This document shows positions 1 to 12,017 of a stretch of 64,000 nucleotides of DNA, piece by piece. The notes beneath the pieces were generated by a model. It was given only the letters and a program-made list of their open reading frames with translations, searched no databases and had not been told where the DNA came from. The position numbers and the translations under genes are program-made. Source of the DNA: Larix kaempferi (lineage: Eukaryota; Streptophyta; Pinopsida; Pinales; Pinaceae); NCBI GenBank assembly GCA_027924585.1, contig BSBM01000092.1:8994001-9058000 (forward strand). Direction: 5' to 3'. Position 1 is the stretch's first letter. Each line of letters opens with the position of its first letter.

Positions 1-2
1 CC

Positions 3-1567
3 ATAAAAAATTGGTATCCATTGCCAAGGATTGACGATCTGTTCGATCAAGTTGGGGGTGCTACTGTCTTTTCAAAAATTGATCTAAGGTTGGGTTATCA
101 TCAAATCAGAATTAAAGAAGAAGATGTGCATAAGACAACTTTTCGTACCCGTTATGGACATTATGAATTTGTGGTGATGCCATTCGGTTTGACGAATGCA
201 CCATCCACGTTTATGTGCCTAATGAATAATGTTTTCAGTAAGTACCTTGATAAATTTGTGGTGGTGTTTATTGATGACATACTCATTTATTCAAAGAATG
301 AAAGTGAGCATGAGGAACACTTAAGGTTAGTGCTGCAAGTACTAAGGGAAAATCAACTTTATGCAAAGCTAACGAAATGTGACTTTTACAAAGACCAAAT
401 ACAATATTTGGGTCACATAATATCAGCCCAAGGCATTGCGGTGGACCCCGATAAGATAGAGGCCATAATGAGCTGGTCTAATCCCCAAAATGTAAGCGAT
501 GTCCGCTCTTTTATGGGATTAGCCGGGTACTATCGAAAATTCATTGAAGGATTTTCCAAAGTGGCTCATCCCATTACCTTTCTTCAGAGAAAGGAGGTCA
601 ATTTTATTTGGACAACCAAGTGTGAAGCAAGTTTTGTGTAGCTGAAACAATTTCTTATTTCCGCTCCTATTCTAAAAGTGGCCGATCCTTACGGTGTCTT
701 TGTGGTATGCATGGATGCGTGCAAGGAAGGATTGGGAGGCGTATTAACGCAAGATGGTTCGGTAATTGGTTATGAATCTAGGAAGTTAAAGATGCATGAA
801 GTAAACTATGCGATGCATGATTTAGAACTGGCTGCCATAATTCATGCTTTAATAATGTGGTGACATTACCTTCTTGGAAAAAGGTTTGTTCTTAAAACTG
901 ACCACATTGGGCTGAAATACCTTTTTGAACATCCAAATCTGAATGGAAGGCAAGCAAGGTGGTTGGCTTTCTTAAGCGAGTTTGACTTTGAAATTCAGCA
1001 TATCAAAGGCAAAGAAAATAAAATAGCTGATGCACTTAGTAGACGCATGCACATACTAACTATGGATTCAGTTAACAGTTCTCAATTTGATTTAATGTTG
1101 CAGATCCAGACAATAGCTGAAAAAGACCCAAAATATCTGAAGTTAAGACAAAAGTGTCTTGCAGAAAATTCAGAACAACAAGCAACATATTACAATATAT
1201 CCAAGGATGGGTTGGTGCTATTTAAAAACAGGTTTTACATACCGGATCAGGCAGAATTAAAACATTTAATTCTGGATGAGTTTCACAAAAGGCCATACCC
1301 TGGTCATCTAGGTTATCAGAAAATGATAACAGCTGTTAGAAAACAACACTATTGGCCCAGATTGAAATCTGAAATTGCTGAGTATATTGCAAAGTGTATG
1401 GACTGTCAAAGGGTGAAAGTGGAACATCAACACCCGACTGGTTTGTTACAGCCTATACCCGTACCAGAATGGAAATGGGAGACCATTTCTATGGACTTTG
1501 TCACTGGGTTGCCTAAGAATAATAAGCAACATGATTCCATCATGGTTGTAGTGGAGAAGTTGACTAA
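3..1567 (+). pseudogene. Element A: Ty3/gypsy chromovirus pol, first part (RT, RNase H, start of integrase)
   Basis: One reading frame runs from the window edge to the point where element B inserted; the true start lies left of the window. The reverse transcriptase shows [22 protein letters not shown] and the catalytic FIDDILIYS. RNase H follows (DACKEGLGGVL), then the integrase zinc finger with two histidines near 1290-1310 and CMDCQ near 1400. The frame is broken by TAG at 639-641 and TGA at 861-863; both are explained by C-to-T changes (CAG to TAG, CGA to TGA). It would copy element RNA into DNA and integrate it, but this copy cannot make a full protein. Codons after each stop continue the same family alignment, so these are point lesions and not gene ends. 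The remainder of integrase is at 6155-7139. Confidence 0.93.
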
Positions 1568-2771
1568 TGTTAGATTATGGTAACTTCGGGATGTCCTCCA
1601 TGACTCAGATGCTTTGCATGGAGGGACATTAGTACCATAGGCATCAGGATGGAGTAGAGAGTGAGATGCACTTTACTCAGTGGCATGAGCCCAGCAGGGG
1701 CTGCATGCGGAGCTTTAGGGGAGATTGACCTATGCATGCATGAGTTTTGCATGACCTTCCAGCATTCAGTGAATGCATGCAAAAGTGACCTTTTGCATGC
1801 ATCGGGAATTAGGGTTTTGGAAAACCTAATTAATCGGTGAGATTATTTATAGAGGTAGGGGGTCCCTAGATGGGGTTACTTAGTTGCATTATCAGAGAGA
1901 GATATTTCTAGAGTGAGGAGGATGAATCTGTCCATGTGGGGTGACTTTCTGAGATAGGGAGGAGTTGCTGCAGGAACTAGGAAGGTCAGATCTGAGCTAG
2001 ATCATGACCTTCAATTCTAGAGAGACTAGATCCTCAGTACTGTGAGCTGAGAGAGCTCCAAAGTGTGATTACTGATCAGATTGGAGGAGGCCGAGTTTGC
2101 TTGGAGGAGGACGTTTTTCCTGAGGAGGAGAAGCTCGTTGTGAGCTGGATCGACCGAGTTGGAGTCCGAGAATTTCAGGATAGCCTTGCCTTGATATTTC
2201 AGGAAGGTTAGAGACGATCAGAGCTTAGATCTGTTGAGATCCGGAGCAGTACGAGCATTTGACATCCAGAGGAGGAGGGCACACTTGTGCATGCAGAAAG
2301 GGCTGATTTCATCAGTGGGCAGTATTTAGAGAGAGCATATCAGAGCAGGGTGATCAGTAGAGGGAAGATCCATCAGAGGCACCATCAGAGCACTCAGATT
2401 GAGATTGATAGTTAGGGGACACTTCATCAGTGCATGCATCAACTGGATGCATGCAAATTAGGGTTTTCCCTAGTCAGAGGGATTGAGTTACCGACTGAGG
2501 TAATTTTGTATTGTATTGCTTCTTTATTCTTCTATCTGCTCTGGGCTCGAGATTGAGAAGATAGCCCCATAGTTAGTTGGTTTCTCCCGAAAGGGTTCCA
2601 GGGTATATCTATTGTCTATTGTGGTTGATTGCTGTTATATGTTGTTGGTAGATGCAGACCTAGAGGTTTGAGTTTATTTCTTTATGAGCATATATTGATT
2701 TAGGGATTCATACCACTTGAGGTCTCAAACTGATATAGAGGGAGTAGTGATCTACATATCAAATATTTACA
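1568..2771 (+). repeat. Left LTR of element B
   Basis: This 1204-bp copy is matched by 4922-6154. A TATA-like TATTTATAG lies at 1844-1852. Upstream of it are many CATGCA/TGCATG words, an inverted repeat around 1775-1800 and AATTAGGGTTTT followed by its near-complement. Near the end, at 2580-2610, is the GGTTTCTCC...GGGTTCCAGGGTA motif typical of plant Copia LTRs. The end (TTTACA) abuts the primer-binding site. Confidence 0.93.
1844..1852 (+). promoter_or_regulatory. TATA-like box of the element B left LTR
   Basis: TATTTATAG stands about 280 bp into the LTR, just downstream of RY (CATGCA) words and a telo-box-like AGGGTTT. The same word is at 5226-5234 in the right LTR. Position and sequence fit a core promoter; activity is not shown. 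Confidence 0.5.
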
Positions 2772-3031
2772 TGATATCAGAGCCCTGTTGAGGATCAGGG
2801 TGAGCAGTCACACATAGATCTGCAGTGGTGGTGACTAGATCTGAGATAGATCTGGTAGATCTGTGGAGGTAGATACCAGATCTGAACATTCCCGTTCAGA
2901 TCTGTGGGTGTAGAGGTCAGATCTATCAGTTCAGTTGGGTTGTGGTCAAATCTAAGATAGATCTACCAGATCTGTGATCAGGAGATATTCTTGCTTACTT
3001 TGGGTTATAGTTTTTTTCCAGTTGGGTGAGT
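2772..3031 (+). promoter_or_regulatory. Primer-binding site and leader of element B
   Basis: TGATATCAGAGCCC directly after the LTR is one change from TGGTATCAGAGC, the usual plant Copia site complementary to initiator methionine tRNA. The leader that follows carries about nine AGATCT hexamers between 2816 and 2980. The gag ATG is at 3032. Confidence 0.8.
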
Positions 3032-4921
3032 ATGGCTACTGGTTTGAGAGTGGAGGACCGGTTGGATGGTGCCTCCAACTACAGTGCATGGAGGGCACGC
3101 ATTACTCTCTTGCTGAAAGAGAGTGAGTTATGGGATGTTGTGTACAACACGACAACAAATCCCGTTACTGTTCCATCAGATGCCACTGCCAAAGCAGTGT
3201 ATGAAAAGAAGAATATAAAGGCCCAAAGGATCCTGCTTGATGCGATCAAGGATCACCTTATTCCTCATGTCTCTGCTAAAGACAATGTGTATGAGATGTG
3301 GGATGCATTGACTAGTCTGTACCAGAGCTCAAATGGAAAAAGGAAGATGGTTCTCAGAGAGAAGCTGAGAAGCATCAAGATGGGGAAGCATGAGAGCATG
3401 GTTACCTATCTCACCAAGATCTCTCAAGTGAGAGATGAGTTGGGAGCAGTCAGTGAGAAGGTATAGGACAGTGAGCTAGTTCGGCAGGCCTTGAATGTCG
3501 TATCTGTAGCATGGGCAGTGTTTGTTCAATCCATCATAGGTCAAGAGAACCTTCCCAAGTGGGATAGACTGTGGGATGACTTCAAACAGGAGGAGACCCG
3601 AAGAGGGTACATTCAAAGTTCAGCTTCTGCCATTCCTGAGGAGGAGAATGTGGCTCTCGCAGCAGGAGGGAAGCAGAGGGGTAGACAGAAGAAGGATTTG
3701 AGTAAGATCAAGTGTTTCACCTGCAATGAGTATGGAAATTATGCGAGACAGTGTCCGCATAAGAAGAAGGGAAAGCAGACGAAGGATGAGCAGGTGGCAG
3801 CAGTAGAGGAGGTTGATGACTTCTCTTCTCGATTTGAGAAGGAGTTCTCACTAGCCACAGTCCAGTCAGGACATGATAGTAGCCCACCAGAGATTCAGCC
3901 TGAGAAGAGATGGAGAGTGGACATTACTCTCAGTAGTCATATGACAGGGATGCGAGATGCATTCCTTATTCTAGAGCATATGGCAGTATAATTGACTCGG
4001 GATGGTCAGGGGGTTGACCATTTAGTTGCTGGAGTGGGCAGAGTGAGATTTCTGCTTGACCGTGGGGAGCTACTGGAGGTATCAGAAGTGTTCTTTGTTC
4101 CAGGACTGAGAGGGAGTATTCTCTTAGTGGCAGCATTGGCAGTTGTAGGATACCCTGTAGTGTTTCACAAGGATTAGTTCTTCACCTATCCCATAGGAGT
4201 AGACCTAGTGCTGATGGGTCACAGGATTGATGGTGAGTACTTGGTTCATGGACAACTTACTTCAGGTACATCAGGATGGCTAAGTGCATCCTCTTCATAT
4301 TCAGAGCGGGATGATGGGAGAGATGCTCACAGCAGAGATGAGGCCAGGAGGAGTGGGCCTCTTCAGCAGATGGGTGAGCGAGAGGCTCACCATGATGAGG
4401 ATCAGGGCAGTGATTGCGGAGTTCCAATGGATGAGTGAGATGCTCATGACAGTGATGATTCACAGGAGATTGAGCCTTTGGGATCATATTAGAGGGATGA
4501 GCATATTTCTCATGCAGGCACCAGTCAAAGAGTGAGCTGGTATGACATGGTTGAGATGGAATTGGCTCAGGAGAGAGCTCAGTCAGTTCAGTCAGTGCAG
4601 AGACAGAGGGAGTTGACTTACAGAGCCGAGTCAACTTAGGGTCACAGGAAGATGGTCTATAGAGTAGTAGATCCACTTGACAGAGGTCTTCAGGGTTGGT
4701 TATAGCAGCAGAGACTCAGAGGGAGTCTGAGTCAGAGTGCAGTGACAAAGTCAACAGTGGTTGACAGAGGGGCTTCATCAGAAGCCACACATATGGAGAT
4801 TGATCAGGGTTCTTCAGATCAGAGGGCATCAGTGACAGGGAGATTAGCTAGATCAGAGTCAGCAGTAGCATATTTGATGGATCCCGGTATCCATGGTAGG
4901 ACTTCCCTCGTTAAGAGGGAG
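3032..4921 (+). pseudogene. Element B gag-protease with an unfamiliar acidic C-terminal region
   Basis: The start is the ATG at 3032, after a leader of about 260 bases. One frame runs to the right LTR, interrupted by stops at 3464, 3989, 4175, 4436, 4490, 4637 and 4703. The first part is a Copia gag (NYSAWRARITLLLKE; NGKRKMVLREKL). A zinc knuckle at about 3715-3760 reads CFTCNEYGNYARQC, with Asn where the zinc-binding His should be. The protease follows but its Asp-Ser/Thr-Gly active site is replaced (VDITLSSHMTG); the later FFVPGLRGSILLV segment is still recognisable. Beyond 4208 the frame encodes Ser/Glu/Asp/His-rich sequence and a Gln/Arg/Ser-rich tail I do not recognise. No integrase or RT follows. 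Confidence 0.8.
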
Positions 4922-6154
4922 TGTTATATTATGGTAACTTCGGGATGTCCTCCATGACTTAGATGCCTTGCATGGAGGGACATTAGTACCATCGGCATCA
5001 AGATAGAGTAGAGAGTGAGATGCACTCTACTCAGTGGCATGAGCCCAGCAGGGGCTGCATGCAGAGCTTCAGGGGAGATTGACCTATGCATGCATGAGTT
5101 TTGCATGACCTGCCAGCATTCAGTGAATGCATGCAAAAGTGACCTTTTGCATGCATGCATGAAAAAGTGACTTTTTGCATGCACTGAGAATTAGGGTTTT
5201 GGAAAACCTAATTCATTAGTGAGATTATTTATAGAGGTAGGGGGTCCCCAGATGGGGTTACTTAGTTGAATTATCAGAGAGAGATATTTCCAGAGTGAGG
5301 AGGACGAATCTGTCCATGTGGGGCGACTTTCTGAGATAGGGAGGAGTTGCTGCAGGAACTAGGAAGGTCAGATCTGAGCTAGATCAGTGACCTTCAGTTC
5401 CAGAGAGACTAGATCCTCAGTACTGTGAGCTGAGAGAGATCCACAGTGTGATTACTGATCAGATTGGAGGAGGCCGAGTTTTCTTGGAGGAGGACGTTTT
5501 TCCTAAGGAGGAGAAGCTCGTTGTGAGCTGGATCAACCGAGTTGGAGTCCAAGAATTTCAGGATAGCCTTGCCTTGAGATTTCAGGAAGGTTAGAGACGA
5601 TCAGAGCTCAGATCTGTTGAGATTCGGAGCAGTATGAGCATTTGACATCCAGAGGATGAGGGCGCACTTGTGCATGTACAGAGGGCCGATTTCATCAGTG
5701 GGCAGTCTTCAGAGAGAGCAGATCAAAGCAAGGTAATCAGTAGAGGGTAGATCCATCAGAGGCACCGTCAGAGCACTTAGATCTAGATTAACAATTAGGA
5801 CACACTTCATTAGTGCATGCATCAGATGGATGCATGCAAATTAGGGTTTTCCCTAGTCAGAGGGATTGAGTTACCGGCTGAGGTAATTCTGTATTGTATT
5901 GCTTCTTTATTCTTCTATATGCTCTGGGCTCGAGATTGAGAAGATAGCCCCATAGTTAGCTGGTTTCTCCCGAAAGGGTTCCAGGGTATATCTGTTGTCT
6001 ATTGTGGTTGATTGCTGTTATATGTTGTTGGTAGATGCAGACCTAGTTGTTTGAGTTTATTTATTTATGAGCATATATTGATTTAGAGATTCATACCACT
6101 TGAGGTCTCAGACTGATACAGAGGGAGTAGTGATCTCTGTATCAAATATTTACA
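4922..6154 (+). repeat. Right LTR of element B
   Basis: This 1233-bp copy matches 1568-2771. The extra length is explained by a duplication of about 28 bp near 5140-5180, which doubles a hairpin built from GCATGCAAAAG and its complement. It is preceded by AAGAGGGAG (polypurine tract, 4913-4921) and followed by the ACTAA duplicate. Confidence 0.94.
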
Positions 6155-7139
6155 ACTAAGGCAGCTCATTTCATATCGGTGAAATCCACATTCAAAGCAA
6201 TAAACATTGTAGAAATATTCATGAAAGAAGTCTTTCGACTTCATGGAATTCCAAAAGTGATTGTGTCCGATAGGGATGCAAAGTTCACTTCACATCTCTG
6301 GAAGGAATTATTTATAGGTTTGGGGACTAAACTGAGTTTTAGTACAACCTACCATCCTCAAATTTATGGACATACTAAGAGGGTGAACCAAATCCTTGAG
6401 GACATGCTTCGCTTGTATGTCATGGATAACCCAAAACAATGGGAGAATTACCTACACTTGGCTGAATTTTCCTACGATAATGGGTACCAAACTTCTGCAG
6501 GAATGAGTCCCTTCGAAGCTTTGTATGGAAGAAAATGAAAAACCCCTATGACTTGGGATGATCCGGTGAATCAGATTCTGATGGGTCCTGAAATGTTAGC
6601 AAAACTAGAAAACATTGTGTTGAAAGTTAAAACAAATTTAAAAACTGCTCAAGATAGGCAGAAAAGATATGCTGATCAGCATAGAGAAGATAAAGAATTT
6701 GAAATTGGGGGTCATGTATTCCTAAGAGTGAATGCAAAGAAAAGTTCTTTGAGTCTGGGCAAGGTTTCCAAACTTGCACTAAGATTTTGTGGTCCTTTCG
6801 AAATAATTTCTAGAGTAGGACTTGTTTCTTATCAGTTAGCTTTACCAACAAATTTTAAAAGTACATGATGTGTTTCATGTTTCATTACTGAAGAAATATG
6901 TATATGAACCTAAGCATATTGTAAATTGGCATGTGATTCAGGTGGAATCAGAAGGATACTTCCAGAAAGATCCTATATGCATACTGGATCAGAAAGAGGT
7001 GGTACTTCGGAATCAAACCATCGTTAAGGTAAAAGTGCAATGGGAACACTATAAGCCCGAGGAGGCTACCTGGGAAATGGAAAGGGAAATGCGAGCAACA
7101 TACCCTTTCGTGTTGGAAGAAGTACATGACACAAACTGA
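6155..7139 (+). pseudogene. Element A pol, second part (integrase core and chromodomain-like tail)
   Basis: The integrase core resumes exactly after the target duplicate of B and shows IVSDRDAKFTSHLWKEL, the STTYHPQ block and the MSPFEALYGRK block, as in plant chromoviruses. There is a TGA stop at 6536-6538 after GRK. The frame then continues (MTWDDPVNQI) until about 6860, where one extra A in an A4 run shifts it by one. The new frame (HVSLLKKYV) runs to the stop at 7137-7139. The end contains VKVKVQWEHYKPEEATWE, a degenerate chromodomain as in Tekay/Del-type elements, thought to guide integration to heterochromatin. Lesions seen in this half are one stop and one frameshift. Confidence 0.92.
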
Positions 7140-7201
7140 ATTTGCTTATTATGTTATTTGATGTTTTGCAAAACTGTTTAACATCGAGGACAGTGAAAAA
7201 T

Positions 7202-7216
7202 TAAGGGGAGGGGAAA
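7202..7216 (+). promoter_or_regulatory. Polypurine tract of element A
   Basis: TAAGGGGAGGGGAAA stands directly before the TGTAATACCCC start of the LTR. It primes plus-strand DNA synthesis in LTR elements. The same tract, AAGGGGAGGGGAA, occurs before the right LTR of element J at 63658-63670. Confidence 0.85.
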
Positions 7217-8900
7217 TGTAATACCCCAAATGCTGGAATTTAACGCTTTTATATTTATGTTAAGTATTATTTCGTTTTACTTAGGTGACTTTGGAAATTT
7301 GATAAATTGATTTCTAATGACCATGTGGACCAATGTATTAATGAGATGGGAGTCATAGCCCCCTATGGGTTGGAGGGAAAATGCCAATTAATATAATAAT
7401 GATAAATTATTATTGGAGAAAATGGCAAACCCTAAAGAAAATATTTGAGAGAATAATGAAATAAAAGAAATAAAAAAATGAGAGAATTTCACATCTAAGA
7501 GAATAAAAAGTGAAACTCATTCAAACACTTAAAAACTTAACAATTCTTAAATTTTTCATGATCATTAACACACACAAGAGAAATGGTAGCTGGGAAGAAC
7601 AATAACGAGAGCTAAATGAAGACAAGTAAATGGGGACAGTTTTTGGGAGTACCAAACTGGTCCAAATTAACAGAAATCATAATAGTTGGGTATGGCTTGG
7701 ACACTTAGTTGTGTGCAGGTAGGAGAACTACCCCAGTGATTGCAGGAGCACTGCATTTACTCTGAATAGGCTGTGTTTGACTGATTCTCTTAATGGCTAA
7801 GGGTTAAAAGCCCCTGTAGCATCCTGGAGCTCAGGAGTACTGAGTTGGATGTTGGGTTTCTTGCTACCACAGAAATATCCTGAAGAACTTGGGGAATAAG
7901 TTAAGGGTAATTTAAAATATATACACTAAACCTGGGGGACTGTGAAATCAACTCGAGGGTAACCTGGAAGCAATGAGATCTTGTTGGTGAAAGGCTGGGA
8001 GGTTTGTGCTTGGTTCCACTGGTCATCAGATTTCATATAAGTTTATATGCTGCACCTATATGAAAACTTTTATGGACAGTTATTGGAATTTGTTATGTAT
8101 ATTACTGAAAGTACTATTGAATGATTTACTAATCATATCTTCTTATATGTTTAATGTTATACTGATTTTTGAGTATAGATATTCCATAAATTCCTAGATC
8201 TCTGTAATATGGTACAATTTTATGATCTAAGTGAAATACCTGCAACATTCATAAGTTCATGTTTGATGTATGAATGGATATAGTTCTGGTGCATTAAGTA
8301 GACATAAATATGGTTAAATAATGGGTTATGAGCTTGAGATAGGCACCCTAGAGTAACCATTGTTTAAATGCTAACCTATGGTTATGTGGATACATTTGAT
8401 GTAGAATACATTATTTCTATCTTACTGACAACACTTGGTTTATATCATTTTATGATGTAAATCAGGCAGACATGTAAACCGAGAGGTTTACATGTCAAGC
8501 CATAAATATTATAAACCCTCTTTTCTATTTTTATAGATCAACCCAGAAAGGGAATAAATATGAACAGGATATTTTACTAATTGTTTAAATGAAATGCATT
8601 TCTGAATCTGCTTATACATTCAAGTAAATATGTATATGAGAGGCTTGTATTCCAGATTTGAGATCAAGCTCATTTGCTAAGCTATTTCTGCGTATGCATA
8701 TTGTATAAACTTCATTTTAAAACTCGAATAGGGTTTTGTATATCTTGCATACATGTGCTTTTTATATCTAAGGATGCATATCAAATTTAGATGCAATTCA
8801 TCCTGTAGCTGCTCTCGAACTACAATGGTGTTTTATATTAATATTAATTCCCTCGGTATGGGATGAGTTAGAGACACGATATTCGTTTCAGAATCAAATC
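7217..8900 (+). repeat. Right LTR of element A (start firm, end not determined)
   Basis: The LTR starts with TGTAATACCCCAAATGC right after the polypurine tract. The partner LTR lies left of the window, so the right boundary cannot be read; the end given here is a placeholder. The stretch holds no gene. It contains a perfect hairpin at 8470-8495 (ACATGTAAACC, loop GAGA, then the complement). Confidence 0.5.
8470..8495. repeat. Perfect 11-bp inverted repeat with GAGA loop
   Basis: ACATGTAAACC is followed by GAGA and its exact reverse complement. It lies in the presumed LTR of element A. It could be a protein-binding dyad or an RNA hairpin; nothing here decides. Confidence 0.6.
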
Positions 8901-11100
8901 GTGGTCGATGGATTTGAAACCACATTAATACAATAGAATACAGAGTTAAGTATTATTTACAAATAAGGGTTTAAACCTATGGTTCATCCATTCATGTAAA
9001 CTGTATGCATATCCATGATTTTCTAGTTAAACATTTTATTAATTTCCACGATTTACACAACCGACACATTATAAACAAACAGTGATGCATAATAACATTG
9101 AAAACAAATCCACATAATTCAACTACCATACATTGTTTATGCCTACGACTATGCTCAGGGAGCAGCCTAACAAATAGGATTTAAATTATAAATAACAAGT
9201 GTTGGAGCGTATGCTGATACAACCTTACAGTCAAGTTAAATGCGAATCAATGGTATGCAGATACCCTTTCAAAATTATGCGCATATATTTATATGAGTAT
9301 GGGGAAAGCAGGGTAATCAAATAATATTTAAATGCTGTAACATTTCCTAAATAATACGAATCCATTAAATAATGGACAGACAGCATGGGAGAAAGAAATA
9401 CAAACGAATCCCATTGCTGGAAGTTAAGCGATATTAATCATTTCACATAAAATAAAGATGGATGCACAGTATGGAACTTCAACCCTAATTTTGTATCATT
9501 CCCATTAATCAAAAGATGGAGCCATAACATTTAATTACAGAGTGCAAGCTAAGACCGAGTCGTTCAACCGAAGAACGCTGAAGCACTGCCCGGGAAGACT
9601 GTAGACAAGTTGCACAAAACTTAAATGATTTACATTCCTCCTGTAAGGATTACAAAATACAACCTAGGTCATGAAGATCGGTTTGCACAACAGTTGAGTG
9701 TGAAGCTCCTACATTTTGGGACGACGACCATATCTCTTGTAAGCAGCGAAAACCAAAGACCTAACTCTTAAACCTTTTGAAATGATTTGAATAACTCAGC
9801 TCGAAACCAAGGGGGTAAAAACCACCCCGAGGCATCAACTGGTTGACGATTTACTTGGAAACCGGGGAAACATCCCCATGCTCGGCGACGGTTGTGGAGT
9901 CACTATGCGTGCCCCAACCTCCAACACCACCCTGCTTACCTGCACACGCAGTAACACACGGTAAAACTTAACAAGTAAAAAATGTAAACATATATAGTTA
10001 CCAAAATATGCAATTGAGGTTCGAGATTCGGGACACATTACCTATAAGCTGAGTGGGGTCGTCTCCATGCATCACCTAAGCGCCACAGTGAATAAGGACA
10101 AGTGTTAGTCATGGCCGAAATAAACTCACACTGGTTAAGTAATGAAGATTACATAGAGAAGGAATGCGTTTCACTTACATTTTCATGTTTTTTCGAACGC
10201 CGACAAGCTCTTCATACTATGCAGTGACTCACGATTGCGTCAAAGCCATTCTTGCACACTCATGGTAAACACCTGCTGCGTAGAGAAACAACTCTCTACT
10301 CAAGACCTCAGCGCAACAACAATGACATCCCGTGAAGCTAAAACCTTTTACTTTGCTGCTTACACCGGACATGGAAGGTAATGGTTACCACTGAACCCGG
10401 TTTCCGAAGAGTTAATTCTTATGCCGTAGAGCTGCTAGGCACGAAGACCATAATGCTTGGATCAACGGTGAGGCTAGAATCCCGATTGCCAATAAACCAA
10501 AGTGGATCGAGATCAACGGGTAAGATATGCTAGAGTTTAATGGAGGCTGCGTCGAGTACACAGTACAACCCTGGAAGTGGTAGAATGTCGACAGGAGGTA
10601 GCTGTAAGTGTGAGTTCATTTATGAGGTCGACCAACTAAGATCCATGTCGACCCAAAACCTTCATGCAACCTGTCAATCCCCTACCACATCGTCGAGAGG
10701 CTTCGTGTTACTTGCCAAGTGGCAGCCAACGCAGGGTTCAAAACATTTGTAGTGGGTTGGTAAGCTTGCGTGGCACAACCAGCTCACCACCCTTTGAAAC
10801 GAACATCGTTCACCCCTTAGCCCTTGTCTGCTCATGCATATGATTTCCATGATAGCATGCTTGTTTGTATGGTTTCATAGATCTTATCGTATTATTCAAA
10901 ACATATTATGGTTGGTTATGATTATATAAACCGACGTCGTATGCGTTGAAACCTTAGTCTTTACTTTGAATATCGTCGGTTATGCTTGGTATAATGTCAT
11001 CGTTGTGACATTATGAACCTTTGTTTGGTTTATGTTATAAACATATAAGCACTAAGTTATAACGCATGACTACGTTGGCATTTTAGGCCAAGGTCCAAAG
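8901..11100. other. Intergenic sequence without a recognisable gene
   Basis: I see only short open frames without family motifs. The stretch may include the remainder of the element A LTR and older repeats. Base composition changes near 9560-10800, which is richer in CG dinucleotides (CGTCGAG, GTCGAC words) than its surroundings, but no gene model could be supported. Confidence 0.5.
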
Positions 11101-11112
11101 CATTGGACATAT

Positions 11113-11113
11113 G

Positions 11114-11159
<46 letters not shown>

Positions 11160-11175
11160 GTATATACATATATCT
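11113..11175. repeat. (TA)n microsatellite
   Basis: Nearly pure TA dinucleotides, interrupted by single G or C bases. Confidence 0.9.
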
Positions 11176-11293
11176 ATAATCTATATTTTGTTTATAAAGT
11201 CAAGTTATTCTAATAATTGTTTAATATGTGTAAAGTAATATTATGTGGGGCTCATAGTAATGCTTTTTATATTTGTTCTAATTGTTTATGGAA

Positions 11294-11295
<2 letters not shown>

Positions 11296-11329
<34 letters not shown>
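11296..11329. repeat. (AT)n microsatellite
   Basis: A pure AT run of about 17 units. The sequence between this and element C (11330-11931) shows no gene. Confidence 0.9.
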
Positions 11330-11330
<1 letters not shown>

Positions 11331-12017
11331 TAGGTTAATCCTAATGTTGTAGGCATTACATTATATTCTCCATTGTTATATAGTTGCTTGTGTTTGCATT
11401 ATCATGGGTACAATCAGAATGGTCATAACATATTATACTTTAGCCTAGTTCTTTGCAAGTTAATGCTAGGGCTTGAATTAATATAAACACAGGTTATATG
11501 TTGGAAACATATAACTATGTTATGTTAAAAAGTATTCACATTAATACTACAATTAGATTGTAACTCATGTTAATAACATATTAGTAGATTTTATTATAGT
11601 TATTAATTGAATTATTAAAGTTGCCTATAGTTTTACATTGTTGCAAGTGGTTAGCATACAGTGGATACATATTTGCTGACTTATGATTTGTTCCTATATA
11701 CTAACAGGTTTATGCATAGGTACAACTTCTTAAGTATATGTGTTTTTTAAGTATCGACACCTGTGGGATAAGCGACAAAAGTAATAATAAAAGCATAGTG
11801 CACACACGAACAGAAAAATATCTAAGTATACTGCAGCGACAACTAGTGTTCGTGTTTTCTGCAATTGTTTTAGTGGCGAGATTCTTTGAACAAAAAAAAA
11901 ATTGCGTAGAAGAGACGTGACACACGGGCACTGTTATGTTGGATTTTTTGCAACTTCGGAAGATACTATTCATTTGTATTTGATTATACTTTCATTGTAC
12001 TTGTTTGTACCTCCTAA

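Larger units (their letters stand above)
1568..6154 (+). mobile_element. Element B: Copia-type retrotransposon nested in the integrase of A, lacking integrase and RT
   Basis: Two long direct repeats (1568-2771 and 4922-6154) bound an internal region of about 2.15 kb. Both begin TGTTA and end TTTACA. The 5 bases before the element (ACTAA, 1563-1567) are repeated after it (6155-6159), a clear target duplication, and removing the insert plus one duplicate restores the integrase reading frame of element A. A primer-binding site follows the left LTR and a purine-rich tract (AAGAGGGAG) precedes the right LTR. The inside codes for gag and protease-like sequence and then an unfamiliar tail; no integrase, reverse transcriptase or RNase H was found. 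In the first 210 or so aligned LTR bases I count about ten differences, so the insertion is not recent. Confidence 0.95.

Noticed and set aside
9190-10800. Inverted copy of the element A LTR
   Set aside because: I compared several words with 7217-8800 on both strands and found no convincing match.
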